From Chitinophaga pollutisoli (GTDB lineage: Bacteria > Bacteroidota > Bacteroidia > Chitinophagales > Chitinophagaceae), in NCBI RefSeq assembly GCF_038396755.1, contig NZ_CP149822.1, positions 558,001-622,000 on the forward strand: a DNA stretch of 64,000 nucleotides. Reading direction: 5' to 3'. Position numbers and translations under genes: made by a program. Positions 44,086 to 53,572 of this stretch are shown piece after piece; the first letter of the stretch is position 1, and each line of letters opens with the position of its first letter. Under the pieces are notes generated by a model, which was not told the DNA's origin, searched no databases, and saw only the letters and a program-made list of their open reading frames with translations.

Positions 44086-46527
44086 ATGCAGGTCCTAAAA
44101 TTCGGCGGCACCTCCGTAGGCAGCGCCAAAGCCATCAGCCAGGTATGCGATATCCTTGCCAGTTATAAACGTAAAGGCGTTTTGGCCGTCGTAGCTTCCG
44201 CCATGAGCGGCACCACCGACAAACTCATCCGTTGCGGACAAATCGCCGCGGAAGGAAACGAACATTACCGCGACATCCTCCGCGACATCGAACAACTCCA
44301 CCTCGACACCGTTCGCCAACTCTTCCCCATCACCGCGCAAAGCAGCCTGCTCAGCCAGGTTAAAAAACAACTCAACCAGCTCGAAGCCCTTTGCGACGGC
44401 ATCTTCCAGGTCGGCGAAATGTCTAACCGCTGCCGCGATAAAGTAATGAGCTACGGCGAGCTCCTCTCCTCCTGGATGCTGGCGGAAAAATTACGCCTTA
44501 ACGGACAGAACGCCGCCTGGAAAGACAGCCGCGACCTCATCCTGACCGACAACCAGTTCGGCAGCGCCCTCGTCAACTTCGAAGCTACCGACCATAACAT
44601 CACCGGCTTTTTCCACCAGCAACAGGCCGAGATCGTTGTGCTGCCCGGCTTCATCGCATCCAACGCCGACCGCGACACCACCACGCTCGGCCGCGGCGGC
44701 TCCGATTATACCGCAGCCATCATCGCCGCCGCAACGGACGCCAGCGTACTGGAGATCTGGACCGACGTCAGCGGTATGATGACCGCCGACCCGCGCATCG
44801 TGCCGCAGGCCATCGCCATCCCGCGCATTTCCTACGAAGAAGCGATGGAGCTGTCGCACTTCGGCGCCAAAGTCATCTACCCGCCCACCATCCAGCCGGT
44901 GATGAACCGCCGTATCCCCATCCTCATTAAAAATACTTTCGACCCCGAAGCCAGCGGCACCCTCATACAGGACAACGGCGAAAAGCCCTACCCCGTTACC
45001 GGCATCTCCGGCATCAGGGGCATCGCATTGCTCACGCTCGAAGGCAGCGGCATGGTGGGCATCCCGGGGTTCTCGCGCCGACTGTTCGACGCGCTCCTGC
45101 AGGAAAAAGTGAACGTCATCCTCATCACCCAAAGCTCCAGCGAGCATTCCATCACCGTGGGCATCAACGAAAGCGACATGCTCAAAGCCAAGGCTGCGGT
45201 CGACAGCGAGTTCTCCCAGGAAATTTACGACAAGCGCATCGAGCCGCTCACTGTCGAGAAGGACCTCTGCATCGTGGCCGTTGTGGGCGACAATATGAAA
45301 AACCACCACGGCATGAGCGGACGGCTCTTCGGCGCGCTGGGGCGCAACGCCATCAACGTGCGGGCCATCGCGCAGGGATCTACGGAGAAAAACATCTCCG
45401 CCGTGATCGGGAAGAACGACCTGCGCAAGGCCCTGAACGTTATCCATGAAGTTTTCTTCGAATCGGATACCCGCCAGCTGAACATCTTCGTTGCCGGCAC
45501 AGGCAACGTGGGCGGGAAGCTGCTGGAGCAATTGCAGCAGCAGGAAGCCTACCTCCGCAGCGAGCTGGGATTGCAGGTGCGCATTATCGCGCTGGCTAAC
45601 AGCCGCAAAATGCATTTCTCGGAAAGCGGCATCCCGCTGGCAGGATGGAAAGACGCGCTGGAACAGGGCGAAGCCATGGACCTCGCAGCATTCGCCGCCC
45701 GCATCCCGCAAATGAACCTCCGCAACAGCGTGTTCGTCGACAACACCGCCAGCGACGCCGTTGCAGCCCTGTACCCTAACTTCCTGCAACATGGGATTTC
45801 AGTGGTGACCTGCAACAAGATCGCCTGCTCGTCGGAGTATGCAGCATATAAGAAATTAAAAGACCTGGCCCGCAAATACAATGCGTCGTTCCTGTTCGAA
45901 ACCAATGTAGGCGCGGGGCTCCCGGTCATCAATACCCTCAACGACCTCGTGCGCAGCGGCGACAAAGTGCAGACCATCGAAGCCGTGTTAAGCGGCAGCC
46001 TGAACTTCGTGTTCAACAATTTCGTAAACGGATCCAGCTTCCGGCAGGTGGTGAAAGCCGCGCAGGACGAAGGTTACACCGAGCCAGATCCCCGCATCGA
46101 CCTCAGCGGGAAAGACGTGATGCGAAAAATCCTCATCCTCGCCCGCGAAAGCGGCGCTGTGCTGGAGATGGACGATATCGAAAACCATTCCTTCCTCCCC
46201 GACGCCTGCCTCAACGCACCCGACGTGCCCGCCTTCTTCGAGCAACTCGATGTATGCGCCGCCCATTTCGGCCAGTTGCTGAAAAACGCGGCAGACAAGG
46301 GCGAGCGGCTGAAGTTCGTAGCCCGTTACCATATGGGCAAGGCTTCCGTGGGATTGCAGTCGGTAGGCCCGCAGCATCCGTTTTACCAGCTGGAAGGAAA
46401 GGACAACATCGTGCTGTTTACCACCCACCGCTACGCAGCGCAGCCGCTGATCGTGAAGGGCGCGGGCGCGGGGGCCGATGTTACCGCTTCGGGCATATTC
46501 GCAGACATTATCAGAACCGTTCGTTAA
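44086..46527 (+). CDS. thrA: Bifunctional aspartokinase / homoserine dehydrogenase
   Basis: Catalyses the first and third steps from aspartate to homoserine, 813 residues. The aspartokinase domain (about 1-290) starts MQVLKFGGTSVGSAKAI and has TLGRGGSDYTAAIIAAATDA. Two ACT regulatory domains follow (about 310-455), where threonine probably inhibits. The homoserine dehydrogenase domain begins near LNIFVAGTGNVGGKLLEQL (about 465) with the NAD(P) motif. It continues with TNVGAGLPVINTLNDLVRSGD, GSLNFVFN and DEGYTEPDPRIDLSGKDVMRK. It is the first structural gene of thrABC and directly abuts thrB. Confidence 0.96.
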   Translation: MQVLKFGGTSVGSAKAISQVCDILASYKRKGVLAVVASAMSGTTDKLIRCGQIAAEGNEHYRDILRDIEQLHLDTVRQLFPITAQSSLLSQVKKQLNQLEALCDGIFQVGEMSNRCRDKVMSYGELLSSWMLAEKLRLNGQNAAWKDSRDLILTDNQFGSALVNFEATDHNITGFFHQQQAEIVVLPGFIASNADRDTTTLGRGGSDYTAAIIAAATDASVLEIWTDVSGMMTADPRIVPQAIAIPRISYEEAMELSHFGAKVIYPPTIQPVMNRRIPILIKNTFDPEASGTLIQDNGEKPYPVTGISGIRGIALLTLEGSGMVGIPGFSRRLFDALLQEKVNVILITQSSSEHSITVGINESDMLKAKAAVDSEFSQEIYDKRIEPLTVEKDLCIVAVVGDNMKNHHGMSGRLFGALGRNAINVRAIAQGSTEKNISAVIGKNDLRKALNVIHEVFFESDTRQLNIFVAGTGNVGGKLLEQLQQQEAYLRSELGLQVRIIALANSRKMHFSESGIPLAGWKDALEQGEAMDLAAFAARIPQMNLRNSVFVDNTASDAVAALYPNFLQHGISVVTCNKIACSSEYAAYKKLKDLARKYNASFLFETNVGAGLPVINTLNDLVRSGDKVQTIEAVLSGSLNFVFNNFVNGSSFRQVVKAAQDEGYTEPDPRIDLSGKDVMRKILILARESGAVLEMDDIENHSFLPDACLNAPDVPAFFEQLDVCAAHFGQLLKNAADKGERLKFVARYHMGKASVGLQSVGPQHPFYQLEGKDNIVLFTTHRYAAQPLIVKGAGAGADVTASGIFADIIRTVR

Positions 46528-47499
46528 ATGAAAGATATGAACCAGGACAATAAACCTTCCGTTACGGTATTCGCCCCGGCCACCGTAGCCAACGTCGCCT
46601 GCGGGTTCGACGTGATCGGGCTGGCGCTGGAGAGCACCGGCGACGAGATGGACATCCGCCTGTCGGATACCCCCGGCGTGCGGATCACTTCCATCGAAGG
46701 CGCGAAGCTGCCGCTGGAAGCGTCGCAGAACGTGGCCGGCGTGGCGCTGCAGGCATTGCTGCACGAATACGGCAAGCCGGAAACCGGGATGGAGATCGCC
46801 ATCCGCAAAAACATCCATCCCGGCAGCGGTATCGGGTCCAGCGCGGCCAGCGCGGCCGGCGCCGTGGCGGGGGGCAATATGCTGCTCAACAACCACTTCT
46901 CCCCGGAAGCGCTGATCCGTTTCGCGATGGAAGGTGAGCGCCTGGCCTGCGGCACGCCGCATGCCGACAACGTGGCGCCGGCCATCCTGGGCGGTTTCAC
47001 GCTCGTGCGCAGCTACCAGCCGCTGGATGTGATCGCCCTGCACACGCCCGCCGATCTCTGGGTGACGGTTATCCATCCCCAGATCGAAGTACGCACGGCA
47101 GACGCCCGGGAGATCCTCAAGCAGCAGGTGATGCTGAAAGACGCCATCCGCCAGTGGGGCAACGTAGGCGCGCTCGTGGCCGGCCTTTACCGCGAAGATT
47201 ACGACCTGATCGCCCGTTCGCTGGAAGACGTGATCGTGGAGCCGATCCGCTCCATTCTCATCCCCGCGTTCCACGACCTCAAGCTCCGCTGCCGCGAGGC
47301 GGGGGCCCTGGGCGGAGGGATCTCGGGCAGCGGCCCGTCGGTTTTCATGCTCAGCAAAGGCGAAGCCAACGCACGTTCCGTAGCGGCCATGATGGAATCC
47401 ATCTACGCACCGCTCGGCGTCGACTACCACATTCACGTTTCCCGCATCAGTTCCACCGGCGTAAAAGCCATCAAAGCCCATCAACATGCAGTATTATAG
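46528..47499 (+). CDS. thrB: Homoserine kinase
   Basis: Phosphorylates homoserine, 323 residues, GHMP kinase family. The ATP loop IHPGSGIGSSAASAAGAVAGG is near residues 92-112, and the C-terminal glycine motif GGGISGSGPSVFML is near 265. The start codon follows the thrA stop with no gap and the end overlaps thrC by 14 bases, so all three genes form one unit. The first ATG gives MKDMNQDNKP; a second ATG four codons in is also possible. Confidence 0.95.
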   Translation: MKDMNQDNKPSVTVFAPATVANVACGFDVIGLALESTGDEMDIRLSDTPGVRITSIEGAKLPLEASQNVAGVALQALLHEYGKPETGMEIAIRKNIHPGSGIGSSAASAAGAVAGGNMLLNNHFSPEALIRFAMEGERLACGTPHADNVAPAILGGFTLVRSYQPLDVIALHTPADLWVTVIHPQIEVRTADAREILKQQVMLKDAIRQWGNVGALVAGLYREDYDLIARSLEDVIVEPIRSILIPAFHDLKLRCREAGALGGGISGSGPSVFMLSKGEANARSVAAMMESIYAPLGVDYHIHVSRISSTGVKAIKAHQHAVL

Positions 47500-48814
47500 C
47501 CTTCAGAACCACCAGCACCGCGTTTCCTTCCGCGAAGCCGTTATCCGTGGGCTCGCGCCCGATAAAGGACTGTACTTCCCCGTGGAAATACCCCGCCTGG
47601 AAAAGGATTTCATCGAGCGCATCGACGAATACGATCCGCAGTACATCGCGCGCAAAGTGATCCAGCCGTTTATCGGTGCGGATATTCCCGTGCAGGCGCT
47701 GACGCAGATCATCCGCGAAACGCTCACCTTTCCCTTCCCGTTGCGGGAGGTGGAAGACAACGTGTACGCGCTGGAGTTGTTCCATGGCCCCACCCTCGCG
47801 TTTAAGGACGTGGGCGCGCGCTTCATGGCCGGTTGCCTGGGGTATTTCCGGAAAGAAGAAGAGAAACCGGTAACCGTATTGGTGGCTACTTCCGGCGATA
47901 CCGGCGGTGCGGTGGCCAGCGGGTTCTATGACGTGCCCGGCGTGGAAGTGGTGATCCTCTACCCATCCGGCAAAGTGAGCGACCTGCAGGAAAAACAGCT
48001 CACCACCCTCGGCCGCAACATCCGCGCGCTGGAGATCAAAGGCACGTTCGACGACTGCCAGCGGCTGGTGAAAATGGCTTTCCTGGATGAGGAACTGCAG
48101 GCGCGGAGGCCCCTTACTTCCGCCAATTCCATCAACGTAGCCCGCTGGCTGCCGCAGATGTTTTATTATTTCATGGCGTACCGCAAGGTGAAACAGATGA
48201 AGAAAGAAGCCGTGATCTCCGTGCCCAGCGGCAACTTCGGAAACATCTGCGCCGGCATGATGGCCGCCGCGATGGGATTGCCCGTCGCCCACTTCATCGC
48301 CTCCACCAACGTCAACGATACCGTGCCCCGCTTCCTGGAAAACGGGAAGTACGCACCCAACCCCGCCGTGGCAACGCTTTCTAACGCGATGGATGTGGCA
48401 GACCCCAGCAATTTCGTGCGCATCCTGCAGCTCTTCGCGCAGAATGACCGTGCGCTGAAAGCCAGCCTCACCGCCTACCGTTTTACCGATGCGCAAACCG
48501 TGGCCGCTATGGAAGATGTGTACGCACGCCGCCGCTATCTCATGGACCCTCACGGCGCCGTGGGGTACCTCGGACTGAAAAAATACATGGACAGCCATCC
48601 CGGCTATTGCGGTATTTTCCTCGAAACAGCTCACCCGGTAAAATTCGCCAATACGATGCCCGACAGCCTGCGGGAAGCCATACAGGCGCCGGAGCGCGTG
48701 ATGATACTGGACGGCATGGAAAAAGAAGCGGTGCTGATGGATGCCGATTATGCAAAAATGCGCGAGTGGCTCCTGCAAACCAGCAAAGCGGCCGCAACGG
48801 CGGATGCGAAATAA
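47486..48814 (+). CDS. thrC: Threonine synthase
   Basis: PLP enzyme that turns phosphohomoserine into threonine, 442 residues. The PLP lysine sits in FHGPTLAFKDVGARFMAGCLGYF near residues 95-117. The phosphate-binding loop is VATSGDTGGAVASGFYDVPGV, and VSVPSGNFGNICAGMMAA gives the second PLP phosphate site. The N-terminal YYSLQNHQHRVSFREAVIRGLAPDKGLYFPVEI is typical. It closes the thr operon; the next gene begins 24 bases later. Confidence 0.96.
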   Translation: MQYYSLQNHQHRVSFREAVIRGLAPDKGLYFPVEIPRLEKDFIERIDEYDPQYIARKVIQPFIGADIPVQALTQIIRETLTFPFPLREVEDNVYALELFHGPTLAFKDVGARFMAGCLGYFRKEEEKPVTVLVATSGDTGGAVASGFYDVPGVEVVILYPSGKVSDLQEKQLTTLGRNIRALEIKGTFDDCQRLVKMAFLDEELQARRPLTSANSINVARWLPQMFYYFMAYRKVKQMKKEAVISVPSGNFGNICAGMMAAAMGLPVAHFIASTNVNDTVPRFLENGKYAPNPAVATLSNAMDVADPSNFVRILQLFAQNDRALKASLTAYRFTDAQTVAAMEDVYARRRYLMDPHGAVGYLGLKKYMDSHPGYCGIFLETAHPVKFANTMPDSLREAIQAPERVMILDGMEKEAVLMDADYAKMREWLLQTSKAAATADAK

Positions 48815-48838
48815 CGGGGATTTCTGTATGTTTGGGTG

Positions 48839-49654
48839 ATGAAATTTCGCCATGTATATTGGGCGCTGCCCGTGTTGCTGTACGCCTGCGGCCAACAGGC
48901 CGGTCCCGGACAGCAGCAGGACGCGCCCCCTGCCGATTCCCTTGCCGTCGCCATTCACAATATGCGGACCGACCTGGCCATCCAGCCGGAGAATACCGAA
49001 CTGCGCACCTGGCTCGCCAACGCCCTGATCGAGCACAACGAATTCGCCGGGGCCGACAGCCAGGCGAACGTGCTGGCCGGCGTACCCGGCAAACTGCCGC
49101 AGGCCCTGTATATCCGGGGGCTGATAGCGCTGCGGCAGCGGGATTCCGTCAAATCGATAGACCTCCTGCGTTCCGCCATCCATATTCAGCAGGATTCCAG
49201 CGAATACGAAGCCGTAATGCTCACGGCCGACATGATCGCGGCGCGCGGCAGCTATAGGGACGCGGTAGATTACTACCGCCTGGCCGCCAGGATAGACTCC
49301 ACTTCGGCGGAAGCGCCATTCCTGGCGGGGGAATGCCTCGTACGCAGCATGCAACCCGCCGCCGGACTCCAACTTTTCCAGGAAGCCATCCGCCGCGATC
49401 CGGCTTATGCCCCGGCTTACATCGGCATTGGCCAGCAATTAGCGGAAAAAGGGAACTGGAAAGAAGCAGTCGCATCTTTCAACATGGCCGCCAAGGCCGA
49501 CCCCACGAGCGCCGATGCCTTTTACCATCGCGGGAAAGCGTTACTGATACTGGGGAACAAAGCGGCGGGGCTCGACGATCTCAGCAAAGCCCTTTCGTTC
49601 CGGAAAAATTTCCCCGAAGCGCAACACCTGCTCGATTCGGCGAAAAATCTGTAG
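48839..49654 (+). CDS. TPR-repeat lipoprotein
   Basis: Exported protein of 271 residues. The signal peptide MKFRHVYWALPVLLYAC ends in a lipobox (LYAC), followed by GQQAGPGQQQ. The rest is tetratricopeptide-like helices: IRTD-LAIQPENTELRTWLANALIEH, then AVDYYRLAARIDSTSAEAPFLAGECLVRS and EAVASFNMAAKADPTSADAFYHRGKALLILGNKAAGLDDLSKAL. It probably works at a periplasmic or outer-membrane assembly platform. It is 24 bases after thrC and 12 before rpe on the same strand, but shares no pathway with them. A GTG three bases upstream is an alternative start. Confidence 0.85.
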   Translation: MKFRHVYWALPVLLYACGQQAGPGQQQDAPPADSLAVAIHNMRTDLAIQPENTELRTWLANALIEHNEFAGADSQANVLAGVPGKLPQALYIRGLIALRQRDSVKSIDLLRSAIHIQQDSSEYEAVMLTADMIAARGSYRDAVDYYRLAARIDSTSAEAPFLAGECLVRSMQPAAGLQLFQEAIRRDPAYAPAYIGIGQQLAEKGNWKEAVASFNMAAKADPTSADAFYHRGKALLILGNKAAGLDDLSKALSFRKNFPEAQHLLDSAKNL

Positions 49655-49666
49655 TATTGTGAACTA

Positions 49667-50362
49667 TTGAAAACTCGTAACGCATTGGAAAAGAAAACAC
49701 CACTCATCGCCCCCAGCCTGCTCGCCGCCAATTTCCTCGAAATCGGAAAAGACGTGGACATGATCAATAACAGCGTGGCCGACTGGCTGCATCTCGACGT
49801 TATGGACGGCCGCTTCGTGCCCAACATCAGCTTCGGGCTGCCGGTGATTTCCGCCGTTACGAAAGTATCTAAAAAGGTGAATGACATGCACCTCATGATC
49901 GAGGAGCCGGAAAAATACGCGGAAGCTTTCGCGAAAGCGGGGGCCGACTACCTGACCGTCCACATCGAAGCCTGCCGCCACCTCCACCGCAATATCCAAC
50001 AGATCAAAAGCCTTGGTATGAAAGCCGGCGTCGCCCTCAACCCGCACACCTCCGTCAGCCAGCTGGAAAATATCATCGCCGACCTCGACCTCGTGCTCAT
50101 CATGAGCGTGAACCCCGGTTTCGGCGGGCAGCATTTCATCGATCAAACCTACATCAAACTCCGCCAGGTGCGCGACCTGATCCGCAGAACGGGCTCCAAC
50201 GCCCTCATCGAAGTCGATGGCGGTATTACCACGCAGAACGCGGCACTGGTGGTGGAAGCGGGTGCAGACGTACTCGTCGCGGGAAGCTCCGTATTCGCCT
50301 CCCACGATCCCCTGGCCACCATCCGCGAACTGCGGCAGCCGGTTACGGTAACAATGCCATGA
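49667..50362 (+). CDS. rpe: Ribulose-phosphate 3-epimerase
   Basis: Interconverts ribulose 5-phosphate and xylulose 5-phosphate in the pentose phosphate pathway, 231 residues with a TIM-barrel fold. Motifs: IAPSLLAANF, DWLHLDVMDGRFVPNISFG (metal histidine and aspartate), LTVHIEACRHLHRNI, MSVNPGFGGQHFI and ALIEVDGGITTQNA. No ATG lies before the first motif; the start is TTG at 49667 or TTG at 49685. The last 20 bases overlap the converging end of the response-regulator gene on the other strand. Confidence 0.94.
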   Translation: MKTRNALEKKTPLIAPSLLAANFLEIGKDVDMINNSVADWLHLDVMDGRFVPNISFGLPVISAVTKVSKKVNDMHLMIEEPEKYAEAFAKAGADYLTVHIEACRHLHRNIQQIKSLGMKAGVALNPHTSVSQLENIIADLDLVLIMSVNPGFGGQHFIDQTYIKLRQVRDLIRRTGSNALIEVDGGITTQNAALVVEAGADVLVAGSSVFASHDPLATIRELRQPVTVTMP

Positions 50363-50735
50363 TAATATCGTTGGTCAAAGGCTTGGTCAGGTATCCTGAC
50401 ACAAAATCGAAACGATCCACCCGTTCGCGGTCCCTTTCGTCAATGGAGGAAGTCAGTACGTAGATCCGTACCGGTTTGGAAAGCTGGGGCCGGAGATCCG
50501 CGAACATTTCGAGAAATTCCCACCCGTCCATAACAGGCATATTGAGATCCAGCAGTATAAGATCCGGCAGGCCGGAAGGGTCTGCGGCATTGAGGCGGAT
50601 GTGATCCAGCACATCCTGGGCGTCGGAGAACTTTGAGACTGCATCAGCGATCCTCAGTCTTTCCAGCATGATCTCGGTTATCTGCTGGTGAATGGGGTCA
50701 TCGTCTACTATAAAGATCGAATGTAGCGGCTTCAT
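50343..50735 (-). CDS. Single-domain response regulator (CheY-like)
   Basis: A receiver domain of 130 residues without an output domain. Acidic residues for metal binding are in IFIVDDDPIHQQI; the phospho-acceptor aspartate is in DLILLDLNMPVMDGWEF (about residue 60). The threonine and lysine are in YVLTSSID and SGYLTKPLTND. It follows the hybrid-less histidine kinase with a 7-base gap, so it is its probable partner. Output must be by protein contact. Confidence 0.92.
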   Translation of the reverse strand: MKPLHSIFIVDDDPIHQQITEIMLERLRIADAVSKFSDAQDVLDHIRLNAADPSGLPDLILLDLNMPVMDGWEFLEMFADLRPQLSKPVRIYVLTSSIDERDRERVDRFDFVSGYLTKPLTNDIIMALLP

Positions 50736-50742
50736 AGATTAG

Positions 50743-53352
50743 CTATTCGGGCCTGAAGGTAATGATAAATTTCGTTCCTGCACCCAGTTGGCTCTCGGCA
50801 TGTATGCTTCCCCCCATCGCTTCTATCTGGGTTTTGGTGATGAAAAGCCCTATACCCTTGGCGTCCTTGTTTTTATGAAAGGTCTTACGGAATCCGAACA
50901 ATTTCGCGCCGTAGCGCTCCATATCAATCCCCAAACCATTATCCTCCGCCGTTAGCATGATCCCCCCTTCCACTACCTTGCTCTTCAGATGCAGGCTAGG
51001 CGGGCGCTCGTGCGACCGGTACTTGATGGCATTGGTGAGCAGGTTCTGTAAAATGCTGTCGAGGTAAATGCGCGGGTATTCGATGTGCGGCGCCTCCGTG
51101 AAATCCGCCGTGAGCCGGATGGCGCTGGTTTCCATGTCTACCAGTAAAATATCCTTTACCTTCTGCAGCCGGTCGGAGAACGCCAGTGTTTCCCGCTCCA
51201 CGTTCAGGTCTTTACGGATCTGCACGATCTCGATCAGGTCGTTCAGCGTTTCGTCGATATTGCGGATCACCTCCTGGAACATGCCCCGGTACATCTCCCG
51301 CTCCTGCTCGTCCGCCGTTTCGTTCATGATCTGCATGAGCGCTTTCAGGTTGGCGATGGGCGCGCGAAGGTTGTGGGAGGTGATATGCGCGAAGTCTTCC
51401 AGCTGCTTGTTCTGGTTGACGAGGAATTTATTGAGGGACGACAGCTGCTCGTTGGCTTTACGCAGCTCGCGCTGCATCTTTTTGCTGTCGGTGATATTGC
51501 GGGTGAAGATGGAGATGCTCCCGTCCTGCATGGGCGCCAGGAGGAATTCATACCATTTGTCGGGTTGCGGCAGGTAATTGGAGAACGACACGGGCGCCTG
51601 CGCTTCGATGCACTGTTGCACGCGCGCGTGGAACGTGGACCCCACCAGCGATGGGAAAACCTCGAAGATATTACGCCCGATCACCTTGCCGTGGTCCACG
51701 ATTTCCTGGGCTTTGCGGTTAATGAAGTTCACCTTCCCGTCTTTGTCCATCACAGCGTACCCCATGTCGATCGTATCGAAGAAGAGGCGCATCAGTTCCG
51801 CGTTGCGGGTGAGCTGGTTGCGGATGCGGAATTGCTCGGTTACGTCCTGGATCACACCGTATATGCGTACGATGCGGCCGTTGCGGTATTCGGGTTTGCC
51901 GATGACGCGGGCCTGGAGGGTATTGTTGCGCGCCGTTTGTATCGTAACCTGCAGGTCGTAGGCCTTTCCCCGGCTCATGCAGGCGGCCACGGCCTGTTCC
52001 ACGCGCTCGCGGGATTCGGGCTCGTAGAACGAAAGGGCTTTCTCCAGCGTCATCGTGGCGTAGGGCGGCAGTTCGTGGATCTTGTAGGTTTGGCCGCTCC
52101 AACGGAGGGCCCTGGTTGCCATATCCAGTTCCCAGCCGCCTATTTTGCCGATTTCGCCGGTTTGGATCAGTGACTCCTGGATTTTGGTGCTTTCCAGCTC
52201 CTGCCGCTTCTTTTCGGTGATATCTTTCACGAGGGCCACCACGATCTGGTCTTTATCCACGGGATCTTCGACGGGGAACATGGTGAGGTCGAGGAAGATT
52301 TCGCGGTCGATTTTCCCCGCGCCGTTGTGTACCTGGAACGCGAGTTTCTTTTCCAGCCTGACCATTTTACCCCTTTGCAGGACCTGGAGAAACAGCTGGT
52401 CGAGCTCGAAGAGCCTGGCGAAGGGATCCTGCACCAGGTTGCTGTCCGGCTGTTCTTCCAGCCCGGTGGAGGCGAAAAACCGGCGCTGCGTCTGGTTAAC
52501 GCGGCGGATGAACCCGAAGTTATCGAACTGAATGTAGCCGACAGGCAGGTTTTCGACGATGGTATGGAGGAGGCGTTCGCTTTTTTCGAGGCTGAGAACG
52601 GCCAGTTTCTTTTCGGTGATTTCGCTGAGGATGATGAACAGGCAGGTAACATCGCCCTGGAGGTCGAGCACGGGGAAGCCGGTGATTTCGTAGTACATCG
52701 GCTGGATGCGGGTCACGTTCTCGTCGTGGATCTCGGTATAGCGGAAAAGGACTTCCCGTTTGACGGGCGCTTTTTGCTGTTTGACTTCATCGAGCAGGGC
52801 GGTGAGGCCGCTGCGGCGGTTGATGGGATCTTCGAAGACGTTGTAGGGCCGGTTATTGGCGGCATGTTCGGGGCCTAGGATGGCGCGCTGCGCGCCGTTC
52901 ATGTTGCGGTGCCATCCGTCGGGCGTGAATTCCTGGAGGCCAACGGGGAGGTTTTCGAGGACGGAGCGATAGAAGCGCTCGTTCTCGCGGACTTCGGTTT
53001 CGGCTTGAACGTTCCGGATGACCATCATGACCTGGAATACTTCCTGTTGATCGTTGTACAGCGGGCTGCACGAGATTTTGTAACGGAGGGGCGGGTGGCC
53101 GTAGGCCAGTTCGAAGTCTACGCGCTCGCCGCTGAGGGCGGCCTGCCAGACGTGCATGGACTGGGAGGCCAGGTTGGGATGGAGGTCCATCAGCTGGCGC
53201 AGGCTATCCCCCGCCCGGAGGGCGAAGCCGAGATGGCGGGAGCTTTCTTCGGAGAAAGCATTGTTGACCGTCACGAGGCGCAGCTGTGTGTCGAACACGG
53301 CAACGGGATCGGGAAGGGCTTCAATCACCTGTGTCAGCAAGGGATGGTTCAT
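50743..53352 (-). CDS. Multi-PAS histidine kinase, cytosolic
   Basis: 869 residues with no membrane helix. About five PAS-type sensor modules can be seen: PDPVAVFDTQLRLVTVNNAF (about 15-35), FYRSVLENLPVGLQEFTPDG (about 127), LLHTIVENLPVGYIQFDNFG (about 267), the PAS_3-like GWELDMATRALRWSGQTYKIHEL (about 403) and FFDTIDMGYAVMDKDGKVNFINRKAQ (about 520). HisKA follows with HITSHNLRAPIANLKALMQ, and the ATPase domain with LLTNAIKYRSHERPP, TAEDNGLGIDM and GIGLFITKTQIEAMGG. The signal is unknown. It forms an operon with the response regulator downstream. Confidence 0.93.
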   Translation of the reverse strand: MNHPLLTQVIEALPDPVAVFDTQLRLVTVNNAFSEESSRHLGFALRAGDSLRQLMDLHPNLASQSMHVWQAALSGERVDFELAYGHPPLRYKISCSPLYNDQQEVFQVMMVIRNVQAETEVRENERFYRSVLENLPVGLQEFTPDGWHRNMNGAQRAILGPEHAANNRPYNVFEDPINRRSGLTALLDEVKQQKAPVKREVLFRYTEIHDENVTRIQPMYYEITGFPVLDLQGDVTCLFIILSEITEKKLAVLSLEKSERLLHTIVENLPVGYIQFDNFGFIRRVNQTQRRFFASTGLEEQPDSNLVQDPFARLFELDQLFLQVLQRGKMVRLEKKLAFQVHNGAGKIDREIFLDLTMFPVEDPVDKDQIVVALVKDITEKKRQELESTKIQESLIQTGEIGKIGGWELDMATRALRWSGQTYKIHELPPYATMTLEKALSFYEPESRERVEQAVAACMSRGKAYDLQVTIQTARNNTLQARVIGKPEYRNGRIVRIYGVIQDVTEQFRIRNQLTRNAELMRLFFDTIDMGYAVMDKDGKVNFINRKAQEIVDHGKVIGRNIFEVFPSLVGSTFHARVQQCIEAQAPVSFSNYLPQPDKWYEFLLAPMQDGSISIFTRNITDSKKMQRELRKANEQLSSLNKFLVNQNKQLEDFAHITSHNLRAPIANLKALMQIMNETADEQEREMYRGMFQEVIRNIDETLNDLIEIVQIRKDLNVERETLAFSDRLQKVKDILLVDMETSAIRLTADFTEAPHIEYPRIYLDSILQNLLTNAIKYRSHERPPSLHLKSKVVEGGIMLTAEDNGLGIDMERYGAKLFGFRKTFHKNKDAKGIGLFITKTQIEAMGGSIHAESQLGAGTKFIITFRPE

Positions 53353-53385
53353 GCAGCTGGTCTTAGGGATAGGCTAGTGATCCGC

Positions 53386-53393
53386 CAAATGTA
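53386..53393 (-). promoter_or_regulatory. Candidate -7 box (TACATTTG) for the histidine kinase
   Basis: The minus-strand TACATTTG fits TAnnTTTG exactly and lies 34 bases before the kinase start codon. A -33 TTG is found only 14 bases away, shorter than usual, so the call is moderate. Confidence 0.4.
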
Positions 53394-53479
53394 GGCAATA
53401 TATCAGACAATTTCCCGCTATCGGCTGTGTAAAAAGGGGGTATGAAGGTTATTTAAAAATTTCACAGGGGTAGAAATGA

Positions 53480-53508
53480 TTTGTATTGACCCGTTTATAA
53501 TATCTTTG
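53480..53508 (+). promoter_or_regulatory. Bacteroidota-type promoter of purE
   Basis: TTTG at 53480-53483, a 17-base spacer and TATCTTTG at 53501-53508, a full match to the consensus. The predicted start near 53514 leaves a leader of about 60 bases before the purE ATG. Confidence 0.7.
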
Positions 53509-53572
53509 ACGCAGGAAACAAATAGTCATTTTTTTACGTTAATTTATAGCAGATTAATACTCAAACATCGAG

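Noticed and set aside
44491..45792. 433-codon open frame on the minus strand
   Set aside because: Antisense to thrA, which is intact and conserved.
47471..49438. 655-codon open frame on the minus strand
   Set aside because: Antisense to thrC and the TPR lipoprotein gene; the product is a composition artefact with no domain.
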